Origin: Cercis canadensis
Taxonomy: Eukaryota; Streptophyta; Magnoliopsida; Fabales; Fabaceae
Assembly: GCA_003255065.1 (NCBI GenBank)
Contig: QAOA01003736.1
Location: forward strand, 460,077 to 524,076
Direction of reading: 5' to 3'
Length of the DNA stretch: 64,000 nt
Every line of letters starts with the position of its first letter. The stretch's first letter is position 1. Below are positions 10,023 through 21,645 of this stretch, piece after piece. The notes below the pieces were generated by a model. That model had not been told where the DNA came from. It was given only the letters and a program-made list of their open reading frames with translations, and did not search any database. A program made the position numbers and the translations under genes.

Positions 10023-13000
10023 ATGTCAAATGCCTCAAGGAGTTTGGCTGCTTCTGATGAACATGAAAGAGTAGGACCTGACTATTTTGGTTATTATTCT
10101 CGGGAAGTAAAAAATCTATTGTCAGAAGATAAGGATTTTTTGCCTTCTGCTATTCAAACATCCAAGCCACCTCAAGGAAGACATAGAGAGAGGAGAGAGA
10201 AGAAGACAATTCAGCCTAGTGATAATTGTTCTGGTTCATTATATTGTAATGGAATTGGACCTGGCCTTTCAGACTCAAAAAAGGACAGATTAAGATTACT
10301 GCTCAGGCAGGGTGCCAGTGCTCTTTCATCAGAAGTTGATGAGGTATAAAGCCTTTTAATGTTTTCTCCCTTTAATATTGTTGATTTAATATGTTTGATA
10401 TGTGGGTTGGATGGGAAAATTTAGTAGTCGAAGCTCTTTTTCTTGTAAGTCCTATCTAACATATCCGATATATGTCCCGATTTCTTATAATTTTCTTCTT
10501 GCTAACTATATTTGTGAGATTTAAATCAAGCTATAATCTGGCCTGTGGATTGATACTGGTAAGTAGGCCAAATGAAGCATTTTTCCCCAATACATGTCTT
10601 ATGCAACTTTGTAGTTTGGAGACCTCGCATTTTAATTTTGTGCTGTTCAGTTTTTCAAACCATGGAACTGGGTTTTCCGAACCTGTTTGTCAGCAATGGA
10701 TTTTCCCCATGAACACTGGAGGGCTAGCTTTTGATTTGTTTTGGAGGTTTTTTAAGAAGTTGAAAAGTGGAGATTTTTGGGAGTTTTTTCATCCAACCCA
10801 AAAAAGAAAAAAAAAAATATTCTCTGGAGGTGTAGTTTGGTGTGTTTGTTTGAGCAAAAATGTTTCAAGACCAGTTGTTATCTTTTATTCAGTTTGAGAT
10901 ACGATATTGGCTTCACTATGGTGCTCTGCATTTGTTGCTTCTTGAGAAATTTCACTAGAAGATGTACAGTATTGTAAGAAAGCACCTCTATATGATTGCT
11001 TTCTCTCACAGTTGTCTAACATCTATTCTTTTCCTTGAAGTAGAGCAATTACTCCTTCACTTTGTTGTCTTTCTTTTCTTTTCTTCTTTCTTTTATTACT
11101 ATTACTATTATTATTATTATTTTATTTTATTTATTTTTTAAAAATCATATAGCTTTCTATATCCATTTCCATGCTCTGAAATTTCTTGGGACTTATTGCC
11201 TTCAGTGTTCAGAATGCTTGCTTGTGTTTCAGTTGCTTCTGTTTGAACATGATATACTTTGCTGTCAATTGAAGATGTACTTCTTGAATTTGGACATGTT
11301 AGTGACTGTGTACTATAAATGCAGATGCTGGAACCAGCCTTAGCTACGTATCATTTGCAATCCAGGCTAAGAAGTAAAAGGCATTCCTCACGTCATAAAG
11401 CTGCTTCATCTGATGATCATGCAGTGCAAGCTCCTTGTAAAAAATTGAAGGTGCGTACTTTATCCTCTTCAACCAGCCATCTTGCACAGATGTCAATCCC
11501 CAATCTGATAGGAAGGTTAAAATCCATTATACATTAATGTTATTGTGAGGGTTCTGGTTCATAATTTTAAATGTATACCATTTATACTGAGAATGATTAG
11601 GGGTATTATCTGATGGAGCAATGTTATTTGCACAACTTTTTGCACCACATTTACGCCTCCGTTTTACATTATTTCTATCGTTTTATTATACTTGATAAAT
11701 GGTGGTGCTGCAATAGAAAGTGTCTTTTAGAATTTCTCTATTTATGGAAGAAAAATTGTTAAGAACATTCTCAAATTGCAAACTTGAATGAAATCCAGTA
11801 ACCTAGACATCTCTATGCATAAGGGTTTGGCAAATATAATTGCAAGGGAGGTGACTCTATCACCTATGTAATAAAAATAAGGATATACTTTGCGTATCTA
11901 TAACCAGCAAAGTCACACACCCAAATGTATTAAAGGAGGACGAAATAAGTTTAGAACTTTACGAGAATATGCTCATGCCTTCTTGCTTTCATACTTCATA
12001 GTTCATTGTTGTCTTCAAATTACATAGATAACATCATGGGGATCACAACTGGTGATCTTACGGTCAATGAGTCAAGTTGTTCTAAGGAGCTTAAGAGAGA
12101 AGGATTACCAAAGTTATCACTTAGTTATGGTTCTTTCTTTGTCTTATGCTTCGGAATGGGATGCTGGGATCCTTAGAAATCATGTGTGCTAGACAATCAA
12201 GGAGTAAGACCTTTGATATTACTATATTGAAATGTTAAAAAACTGAAGGATTCCATGGAGATATAAGTCCTCCTTCACTTATATATAAGTCCAGCATAAG
12301 AAACAGTGAATCTTTCAAGATGCTCCAACCATATCTATAGCTACTGGCATCTATGTGTATATAGAAGTTTGTTAATTAATGTTTTTATGATACAGGGTTC
12401 CGAAGATAATTGCATGGATTCTGAACCTCTGGATATGGCTTTATCAGAAAAAGGAATAACTAATATGGAGAAAAGTTGTAGTCAAAAAAGTGAAAGGAAG
12501 GAATCACCAAATTGCAATGCTGGTGCTGCAGAGCTTAAGGTGGCTAACATTCATTAACAACTTCTTCCTTGGGCTTGTATCATGATGTGTTTGTGCTTTT
12601 ATTTAAAATAGAAAAAATGATATGTATGTAGATCTGCATATTCATGTTACATGGACACAACTTAAATTTCCTATCTACATTTCCTATTTATCTCATGCCT
12701 TTGTATCTGATTATGCAGGGTGATGACTTTCAATTGGGTTCTAAGATAGATCTTGAGAAGGAGAATGGAGAGGTGAGACTAATTGGAAATTGATTTATGT
12801 TATCTTTACTGGAAATGATGTGTTGGAGAATGGTGAGACTAATCAGAAATCGATCTATGTTATCTTTACCGCAAATAAGAAATTGTACAAAAGAAATAGA
12901 AAGAGCTATACACTCGAGAAAAAATACATAAAAGTCAAGAAACTATTGAAAAGTAGATTGTTCAGTCCTTTTGGATATCAGTCCAAGTACTTACCCTGAA

Positions 13001-15256
13001 GAATCCATTAACCTAGCCTCAGTCAAACCCCAAGATGATGGTCTCCCTAAGAGATGTGTTGGCATAAACTTCTCCTTTAAAATCCAAAGCTTGAGCAGAT
13101 AAATAACCCAAACTATTTCAAACATGGCTCTATCCATAAAATCTTTTGTTTATTCATTCTCCTAAGCCTTTAATTGCAACAGCTCCTCTAAGTTTGTTAA
13201 CAGACCAACTGTTCATTAAAATATTTAACTACTTATTCTGTACAGTCCAAGCAATGGAGCTATGCAACAACAAATAAGCATTAGTTTTCAAAATGTTTAG
13301 AAGAACATCACGCACAGATAAGGTAATGAAGCCTTATGGAGTCATTGCACCTATAACAGCTCATTAGTAGTAAACTGTAATACTCTTGAGTACCAGGCAC
13401 AAAATGAAAGCCTTAGTCTTGCAGGGAACCTTAACTCTCTACAAATCACTGGTGAATAGGAAATACCATATTTTGGATTATGAATAAGAAGCTGGATAAA
13501 ATAATTACGTGATGAATGATTATTTTCAGTCCAAGTCTATCGATCATGCTTTCTAAGACTTGACAAAGAAGAGAGTGAAAAATTTGCCAAAAAGAAGTAA
13601 AAGATCTGGTTGTTTGCATAATGTGTCTGATGTTATAGACTGTGAAAAAACGTGCCTGAAAATAATTAAAATGTCAATAAACTGCCTTACCATATTTTAT
13701 CCTTTTTCCATATGTTTCAGGTGAATGATGATCTCCGTTTCCTGTTGGAGAATGATAGTGTACAGGTGGAGGAGGTAGTGAAGAAATATTCTGATGAACT
13801 ATCTGGACGAGTAATTTTCTGAAACTCTTATTTTCTGTGTGTTTGAGGCTGTGATGTCTTTTACGTTTGTATCACAATCCTTGTAGTTGTTGATGTGGTG
13901 CTTGTCCTTTATCTGGAAGTAGTGAGATTCAAGCCGTAATTTAATATGAATATATATATATTTATCTAAATTGGTGTTTTATGTTTACTTTTAGCTAGAG
14001 CATATGGAACGGCGGCTGGAATCACTTCTTGATGCTGTAATGTCGAAATGCAGGTATGTTGTGATGCTTCTAAGCTGCTAAAAAGGCTGGTTGTTGCTCT
14101 ATTGTTGTGGTTAATATGTTATATGGGTTGGGATTATTGGACATTGGCATAAAACAAAGTTAGTGATACACTATTGAGTAACTTTTAATAGGATGTCTCC
14201 CAAAACCTACCAGTGGATTGAAAGCTCCCATTATGTAAATGATGTTAAAAAATTTCACATTAATTCAAAACTGATTTGTACACCATCAACTATTTGAAGG
14301 TTTTTCCCATTTATTTCTTTGGGTCAACCTTTCTTATTATTTTTTATTTAGTAGGAATTGTTTAGCGGTGCAACTGCTTTTGCTTGGTGCAATTTGTATC
14401 CTACATTAGTCTTGACACGTATCATATTAACAAAGAATAACATAGTGGTTGATGTGTATTTACTAATACCCGATTAATAAGGAGCCAGGAACATATATTG
14501 GAGATATCATTTACATCTGCCCACTGCTGAACTGTAATCCAAACTTGCAGCTGGCATTCAGATTTAACTGATTTCTAGTATATAAAACTTGCCATATGGA
14601 GCATAAGATATGGATTATATGTGCATGTGTGTGTATCGTAAATTCATGAAAGAACCAAATCTAACTGATTTCTAGCATATAAAACTTGCCATATGGAATA
14701 TATGTGCATGTATGTGTATTTCAAATTCATGAAAGTAAAACGAGGAACATTAAAAGTGTGGACTAGGATTTTTTATTTTTATTTTTTTTTGTGCCTTGGA
14801 GGTGTGGACTGAGATAATTAAGCATAATTCTGGTTTCGGTCAGAAACTTGCCATGGAGCTGTCGATGCGGTGCTTGTCCTTTATATCACAATCGCCAACC
14901 TTTTTTCTAAGGCTAATCTGAAACCCTGACACGAACTTGCAGGCCCATGACCCTTACTGAGAAGCAACAGCTTCAGAAACTAATTCAGAAGCTACCACCA
15001 AGAAATCTTGACCGTGTTGTGGAGATAATTTGTCGAAGTAAGGCAGTGGAAAAACAATCTTGTGATGATATATTTATTGATCTAGAAAAGGAGGCAAGTA
15101 TTTTTTTGTCTAGGGATAAACTGTATGAACTTTATTAGAATTATTTTATTCTTACATGTTGACTTGCTGCAGGATAATACTACACTCTGGAGACTGTATT
15201 ACTACGCTGAAGCAGTTGAGAAAGCCAAAAGAATTTCTTGTAACGAAGAGATCTAA
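10023..15256 (+). CDS. NET-domain (BET extra-terminal domain) protein without bromodomain
   Basis: Eight coding exons join in frame: 10023-10343, 11325-11450, 12396-12539, 12719-12772, 13721-13810, 13995-14053, 14943-15093 and 15173-15256, giving 342 residues. Residues about 265-331 (RPMTLTEKQQLQKL through the C-terminal TLWRLYYYAEAVEKAKRI) form a NET domain as found in plant GTE/BET proteins, where it binds short peptides of chromatin partners. A short helix rich in Leu and Glu precedes it. The N-terminal two thirds are polar, with the basic patch RLRSKRHSSRHK near residue 120, and contain no bromodomain. The last intron must use a GC donor (GAG|GCAAGT at 15094); the nearby GT would give an immediate stop. 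Nuclear and chromatin-linked by inference. All other introns are GT-AG. Confidence 0.82.
12756..12853. repeat. Tandem duplication of an exon-intron junction
   Basis: The stretch covering the end of exon 4 and its donor (GAGAATGGAGAG|GTGAGACTAA) is followed 60 bp later by a diverged copy with GAGAATGGTGAGACTAA. Both copies continue into TTATGTTATCTTTAC. This leaves a second donor-like site at 12833. Its use would put a TGA codon in frame, so the first site is taken as the real one. Confidence 0.65.
14565..14735. repeat. Tandem duplication inside NET-gene intron
   Basis: TAACTGATTTCTAG, ATAAAACTTGCCATATGGA and AAATTCATGAAAG occur in the same order twice, beginning near 14565 and near 14660. 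The second copy lacks about 15 bp after CATATGGA. This is intronic and of no evident function. Confidence 0.6.
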
Positions 15257-16066
15257 TTTTCTAACTGCTTTTCTTGGTGTAAAAGCCTGAACGGTCATTC
15301 TAGTTCATAAAAATTCATTTCATCAGAATTCACTGCTAGATTTTTCTTAGCTCTCTAAGGGTAGATTGTCTGGTAAATAGGCCGATTTTGAAGAGAACTA
15401 ACCTTTGACTATTATGATAGCAGCAGTAAGGGCTTCTCGGATAAATGAAGTAAATTTCTTACTATGTGCCTTATATGATGAATGTGAAGTAGGAACTTCT
15501 TCATGATAATAACGACTGATGCATTCATTTGCTGCGGACCCCTTGAATCAGTAGCAATGCAATATATTCCCATTATATTCATATACACATACAATGATAG
15601 GAACTCCACCAAATGTGGCTTTTCAATAATTTTGTTGCGTGTTTATAAAACTCCTGAGATTTTATCTGTTTCTATTTTATTAGTTAGTATGTTACGCTGA
15701 GTATCTAACTTTTAAGCATCAAATTGCATCTCTTCCGTTAAGTTCACACTCCTTAGCGTTGGCTTAATGTGGGAGAGACTGAATTAGATGCCAAAGTTTC
15801 ATTTATAAGCGCATGAGCAAAATGAAACATAGTTGGATAACAATTCTTGGAGTTGAATTTTGAAATCCTGTTTAAATAACGAGTAATTAAATCAATTACC
15901 ATGCCCATGTAGTGTTAGGTGGCCCCATTAATTAAATCAATTTTTGCATTAGAAGGAAGTTGTATACATTAACTAGAAAGAGTGACAAATCACAAGTGAC
16001 AGCATACGGTTGTTTAGCTGTATAGGTATTTAGCACATTCCAGTTGCGCAAAGCTTCGCTATTCAT
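15257..16066. other. Convergent 3' ends of NET-domain and methyltransferase genes
   Basis: No coding frame is supportable. Two genes end towards each other here, so the stretch should hold both 3' untranslated regions. No repeat or RNA gene was recognised. Confidence 0.45.
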
Positions 16067-17298
16067 TCATGTATCGTGCATAGGTTTAAAATTCCTGTAA
16101 GCAATAACAGCATAAAAAGGATCCTTGCCTGATAACAATCCGAAAAGGCTCATTAGCCAGGTGAATGGTGACTTGTTCTCTTGAGAACCATTAGCAGCAG
16201 GTAACTTGCGAACAACCTCTGCCTCCGTGAAACCTTGCACGGATTGAAAATACTGCACCACAAGTTGTACCCTACTGTATGCACTCCCATCCCTCCATGC
16301 GCTTATGGCTTTCCCATAGAACATTCGGTTGCTAAAACTCACAATGAACACCCCTCCTGGTTTCAGCACCCGGAACACTTCTGCGAATACCTGCAAATTA
16401 GCTTGTGACATTATTTTTCTTAGAAGGTGACAAAGGAACCTAAAACACTTGGAGAATGAGAAAGATAGTACATGGCGAGGATTAAATCCTTGATATCAAA
16501 CATCTCCGTTCTCTGATCAAGGGAGATGCTATTTGATTAGACTCGTAAGTTATTGGCACTTGTGATGTTATATAAAGAATGGTTGACATTTGGCACGTTT
16601 ATTTGAAGGCTTCATCAATTATCTCTCAAATAGTATACCAATTTATTGTCAAAAGTTTTCAAGTGAATGCATGTGTATGCTCAGTTAGACTGGTCATAAT
16701 TATGAGCCTAGTAATGGTTTCTGACCTTTTCAGGTTGTTGAAGATACTGCACACTAACTGTGCATAAAACTGCATCAAAACTGCAATCCTGGAATTCAAG
16801 CTTTTGATCCTGATTGAGATCCTTCACAAAAAAGTAGTCGAGCCTGGAATTCTTTGCAAGCTCTTGTGCACTTAACCCATGCCCCACCACTCTCTTGTAA
16901 TTGACATCATTGGGAAGATGGCTAATCCATGAACTCATGAGATCAAGAATCTCTGTATCAGGTCTCAGCCTTTCTCTGTAAAGATTGGTCAAAGTAGAAA
17001 TGAAGACATCATCAACATGGGTTACCAAGCGTGGATATGCATAGAAATCTCTGTCTGGGTAAGTGTTCAGTTTGGTTCTGCCTTCTTGGGTGAGAACAAG
17101 GCGTTTGATTTTGCCTACTGAAGATTGCTGGTTTGTTTGGTTGTTCTCATTTAAAGTGCTCGTAATTTTAATTGAAGTGCTTTTGGTCTTCACCAGAGGT
17201 GCAGAAATAGCTTGTAGATTGCTTTGGATTACTGCAGCCATGACTTTTAAGTTCGGATGAATGGAGCTTTGAATTGATGTAACTAAAACTCCCTTCAC
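16067..17298 (-). CDS. Class I SAM-dependent methyltransferase-fold protein, probably organellar
   Basis: Two exons, 17298-16726 and 16390-16067, join in phase 0 through a GT-AG intron and give 298 residues. The fold is recognised from EILDLMSSWISHLP (116-129, glycine-poor variant of motif I), SFDAVLCTVSVQYL (173-186) and FRVLKPGGVFIVSFS (about 197-211), the methyltransferase-11 pattern. Because motif I has LMSSW in place of the usual GxGxG, cofactor binding may be altered; I recall this variant in a plant-wide family of unknown substrate. A second Met at residue 20 (17241) starts MAAVIQS followed by a Ser/Thr/Lys-rich, acid-poor stretch resembling a plastid or mitochondrial transit peptide, so the true start may be there (279 residues). 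Confidence 0.8.
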
Positions 17299-17370
17299 AA
17301 ATCACAATGCAAGTACATATTCGGGAGGATAACCAATCAGTGGTTGTGAGCAAATTTTTTGCTTTCCGCA

Positions 17371-17478
17371 ATTTGGGCCCAAAAATTATAGATGGGCCAA
17401 ATTGGATTAGCTGACCAAGGATTGGGCACAGACATAGGCCCAATCCTTGTTCTAAATGGGCCAATCCGTTGGGCCTCA
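17371..17478 (-). promoter_or_regulatory. Cluster of TGGGCC/GGCCCA (site II) motifs before the methyltransferase gene
   Basis: TTGGGCCC, ATGGGCCAA, TAGGCCCAATC, ATGGGCCAATC and TTGGGCCTC lie within about 110 bp, starting some 75 bp upstream of the first possible start codon. Such TGGGCY clusters are known TCP-factor targets in promoters of plant growth and organelle genes. The assignment to this gene comes from position only. Confidence 0.6.
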
Positions 17479-20400
17479 TTGCCTCAAAGGTAAAGAGTTT
17501 AAGTTCACGTTTGCACAAGAAAGGTGACCGGCCGTTTTTGACAAATACTTGGGTATAGAAAATATAAGACCCTCATATAAAAAATAAAAGAGAAAATGTA
17601 AGACCCTCTTTCATTTATTTATGGGAGTAATATTTCCGAGTATATAAAAATTTCGCTGCCGGAAGAGTGTTTAGCATGCTACATAACATAAGTATCCACA
17701 GAGTCTCACACACCATGCTTTGTTAAGTTTAAGCAAGCAAGGTCTATGATTCTATTTGAAGACCTCCTTTTTCATCTTTTTTTTTTTCACTCTTTTAGCT
17801 CTCTTTTGGGACTAGCCAAGCAAAGTCAAGCAGTGCGGGCAGGTCCATTTAAACGTGTTCTTTTGACAAAGGAGACAAAAGAAGGTGACTCATGTTGTTC
17901 CTACATATACCCTTGTGGTAATAGATATGTAGCATGAACCAACACCCCAAACCAAGGACATGAACAATTATGATTTGCCCACTCAAACGTGCAGCAAAGT
18001 CTTATAAAAACATCATCATAGTTTACCTTTTTAAAAGAATGCTTGAATAATAAGAAAGAGTTAGAAGGAAGGGCACCTCATGGTCTAAACATTCAAGCAA
18101 ATATATATTCAACTAATCAACACAAATTAGTCATTTTAATCAATTTAATAAGTTGCAGCTTCAAACATTAATTTGTTAACCCCTACCCTTCCTTCATGAG
18201 TCAACTGGTCCTAATCCAAGTTATGTCATTGCAAAGGAAAGGAAAACGAAAAGAAGAAAAAGAAAGACATGCAAACCTTGATTGCTGCATTCTGAAACTG
18301 ATATCCAGCTATGAACAAAGCACTCCTTCTGGATGACAGTGATCCAATCCAATCAAGGGTCCCATACCCATTGCACGTGCACATGCAACGCTCAAAAGTG
18401 AAGACAAAGTGGAACTAAATTTGCCTTCTCTTGCCTCCTCAACGCTCCACATAAGTAATCATATACATAATTTTTCGTCACCATATTTCACATTGTACAA
18501 CAAAATATAAATTTATAAAACTATGTCACATACCATAATTATAAATTGTTATCACTAAAAGCATCATTAATTAGCCTCATACACCTCATTCCTCTCTCTC
18601 ATCTTTCTACACACTCTACTGATCCAGAGCCTCAATTTGTTTATATAAAAAATCCAAATTTATGAAGTCAAAGAGCTATAGTAGCCAATTTTTGTGTGTA
18701 TACATAAAAGTAAACCATGCAAACCAAAAGAAACTTTATGTAATATTCAGACTACTGTTGTTCTAGATTTGTTTTAATATTTGAAAGTTTGGCTCATTGT
18801 GTTCCCTTGGTGCTCTGGTTTTAGGGAACACATAGCCATATTTTAATGTATGTGTGCATCATTACTAAAAAGAAAAAATGTATGTGTACAATGTACATGC
18901 ATGTTGAATACTTAACTATCACTTTGGCCACTGTTTTTAGAAACAAACCAAGCACACGTAAAATGGTTGATAATTTTGGTTTAAACTCAGACATAGAGGG
19001 GCCACAAAGGAGAGGTTTAATTAGTTTAGAGAGGTAATGATAGGGACAATAAAGCTCAAAAATTGTTTGAAAGCAGAAGCTAATGATTCTTTCTGCCTTT
19101 TGTCTTCAGAGGGTTAGGTGAGCTTCTTTTTGCCTCACTATCATAATTTCCTTTTTCTGAATATTCTTCTTCAAAACTCAAATTAAATGGTGGAAAAACA
19201 TGTCTTGGGCTATTTTCTATCCTTCTTATTGACAAAAAAAAATCAATTAACAAGTATAATTATATGTTTATGTGTGGAAGGGTTAACGTAATTTTGTCCA
19301 ACTATTATATCTTATAGTGAAAATTTCTAATCCAATTTATCATTATCAGATTTGGATCAGTAACTGGTCAAATCATGGAAATGGCTTAAGATAAACCTTA
19401 TCTTATAATTAACGTGTAATTAAAACATGGTTTCAAGTCATCTCCTATCACTTTTCATAAGATTCTTTTTATTTTTTGTTACGTGACACATTATCATTGT
19501 AGCTAGTATGGAAACAGTATTAATATTGATACGTGCATTTTTCACAAAACTAATCTAGCAAAAATAAAGTGACAAAAATGGTTATATCGTCAAATGGTGC
19601 CATTAATCACTCAATATAACTTTATGAAAATTAAATGATATTAGGCTCTCCCCAAAGTCACACCACCAAACAAGTATCTAATTGCAATAAAACATCATGT
19701 ATGTCACACATAGAAAATAAAATAAAATAAAACCTCATATATGCTTGTCCCGTGGAGAATTTGATCTACTAAACACTACGTTGAATTTTAAATATTGCGT
19801 TGTTTAAAAAAACAATTTACTTTATTTGTAATTTTTGTTGTTGTGAAATCTAGGATCATACAAAGCATTCTCTCATCAAATAGATAGAGAAGGATATATA
19901 TATATATATATCCTTATCATTATTTAGAACTGCGAACTAAATGTACATATCATCATCTCAAAGCCGATACTTGTATTTTGTAATTTTTTCCTAATTTTCT
20001 GATTTTCTCTAAATCCATTTTTTTTTGTAGTTTTAAAATATAAAGACTTATTTCTAATAATTTTCTATCCCCACTAATGTCTTTGGATTAGAAATGGTAA
20101 AGGCGATCGAAGACAATATCAAATATTTTGGTTAAATGATATTGAGATCATCTTCAAAATTGTGTTCAAACTTAAAATCGTAGCCAAAATATCAAAATTA
20201 AACACATGAGCCAAAAATTTTGTAAACCTCATGCTCGTAACATGTATTAATTATAGGTGCATGCAGTGGTGGACCTAAGACCTACGGTTAGTGGATCAAT
20301 TATTCATATTTAAATTTGTAAAATATATATAACATGAATATATTAATTAGATCTCAGTAAATACAGTTAAAAATATTAAACATTCAAAATATAATAATTG

Positions 20401-20573
20401 TGATGAATTTTTTTTTTTTACATTATGTAACTTCCTTGACGGGATTTCATATTTGAAATTGTTCAATAGTTACTTGTTAACACCATCAAATAAATAAATT
20501 CTTGAAGATATAAAAAATTGAGAATATTTAATAAGTGAAACATTATGTCTTTTTAATTGTATATTCTCTATGT
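17479..20573. other. Long gene-free AT-rich region
   Basis: No supportable gene. The short open frames are AT-rich and show no family resemblance. A small perfect hairpin of TA repeats closed by AAGGA/TCCTT lies at 19890-19915. I saw no tRNA cloverleaf and no miRNA precursor that I could defend. Confidence 0.5.
19890..19915. repeat. Perfect TA-repeat palindrome
   Basis: A run of nine TA units is closed by AAGGA on the left and TCCTT on the right, so the whole is self-complementary. Confidence 0.8.
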
Positions 20574-20582
20574 AAGTAACTT

Positions 20583-20725
20583 GGCCAATTGTACGGAAAT
20601 AATACACTTTATAAAGTAATTACGAAAATGGGGTAGTTTTGATAGTATTTATGTAAAAGGGGTAGTTTTCAATATTTTAGTAATTTCGGAGTCAGAGGTG
20701 AACACGTTTTATAGAGATGAAGCGT
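20583..20725. repeat. Left terminal inverted repeat of the MULE
   Basis: Pairs with 21510-21645 in inverted orientation at high identity, with small indels near the tip (GGCC versus GGC). The inner limit is approximate. Confidence 0.8.
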
Positions 20726-20869
20726 TAATAACTTGAAAACGCTTTAGAGCTCTAGTCAAAGATATGAGACTTCGTGAAGGGACACGCTTTATAGATAAAG
20801 CGTGTTCCAATGTGAACACACTTTATCTCTAAAGTGTGTCCCCCTTTCACGCTTTCACCCTTTATTCCT

Positions 20870-21310
20870 AACCATAACCATGAAACCCTAAACCCCAACC
20901 CCAAAGTCCTAACCACAATCCTAAAATTCCAAACTCCAAATCCAAAACTCTAAACCCCAACCTCAAACCTTAACCCAAACGCCAAAGTCCTAACCCCACC
21001 CCAAAAATCCTAAAGTCCTAACCCAACCTTGAAACCCCAAACCCTAAACTTTAGGATTTTTGGGTTGGGGTTAGGACTTTCAGGTTTTAGGGTTGGGGTT
21101 ATGACTTTGGGGTTTAGGATTTGGGGTTTAGAGTTTAGGGGTTTAGGGTTATGGTTAGAACTTTGGGGTTTCGAGGTTAGGGTTAGGACTTTGGGATTTG
21201 GGGTTTGGATTCGGGTTTAAGGTTGGGGTTTAGTGTTTGGAGTTTAGGATTTTAGGATTATGGTTAGGACTTTGGGGTTTTGGGGTTGGGGTTTTAGGGT
21301 TGTGGTTAGG
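20870..21310. repeat. Degenerate telomere-like repeats in head-to-head orientation
   Basis: The left half is C-rich on the plus strand (AAACCCTAAACCCCAACCCC with AAAGTCCTAACC variants). From about 21050 the right half is G-rich (GGGTTTAGGGTT, GGGGTTTAGG, GGTTAGGACTTTGGGG). The words resemble the plant telomere unit TTTAGGG but unit length varies and AGGACTTTGGGG is common, so it is a diverged minisatellite rather than true telomere DNA. The switch point is near the centre of the MULE, making the whole interior foldable. Confidence 0.7.
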
Positions 21311-21334
21311 AATAGGGGGTCGAAAGCATGAAGG

Positions 21335-21475
21335 GGGACACACTTTAGAGATAAAGTGTGTTCCTTTGGAATACGCTTTATCTCTAAAGTGTGTTCTTTT
21401 GCAACATGTTTTATCTCTAAAGCGTGTTCACATTGAAACACACTTTATCTCTAAAGCGTGTCCCTTCACGAAGTC
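21335..21475. repeat. Minisatellite with palindromic core CTTTATCTCTAAAG
   Basis: Four units of about 33-36 bp, each with CTTTATCTCTAAAG (or its complement) flanked by GTGTTC/ACACAC words, sit inside the right arm of the MULE. Two related units occur in inverted order at about 20780-20850 in the left arm. Confidence 0.7.
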
Positions 21476-21509
21476 CCATATATTTGACCATAGCTCTAAA
21501 GCGTGTTCC

Positions 21510-21645
21510 CCTTCTCTAAAGTGTGTTCACCTTTGACTTCGAAATTATTAAAATATTGAAAACTACCCCTTTTATGTAAATACTATCAGAACTACCCCAT
21601 TTTCGTAATTACTTTATAAAAGTGTACCATTTCCGTGCAATTGCC
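21510..21645. repeat. Right terminal inverted repeat of the MULE
   Basis: Inverted partner of 20583-20725; ends TTTCCGTGCAATTGCC directly before the second AAGTAACTT. Confidence 0.8.

Noticed and set aside
10472..10897. 141-codon open frame
   Set aside because: It lies within the first intron of the NET-domain gene, is rich in Phe/Ser from T-runs and has no family resemblance.
15099..15104. GT donor for the last intron of the NET-domain gene
   Set aside because: Its use leads to a stop codon right after the junction, whereas the GC donor at 15094 completes the conserved domain.
17746..17937. Possible small secreted peptide gene
   Set aside because: No clear signal cleavage pattern or Cys motif and no splice or promoter support.
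21029..21536. Open frames of 63-99 codons rich in Gly/Leu/Trp/Phe repeats
   Set aside because: They are translations of the G-rich telomere-like tract and minisatellite inside the MULE. The repeating pattern follows the DNA repeat and no protein family is recognisable.
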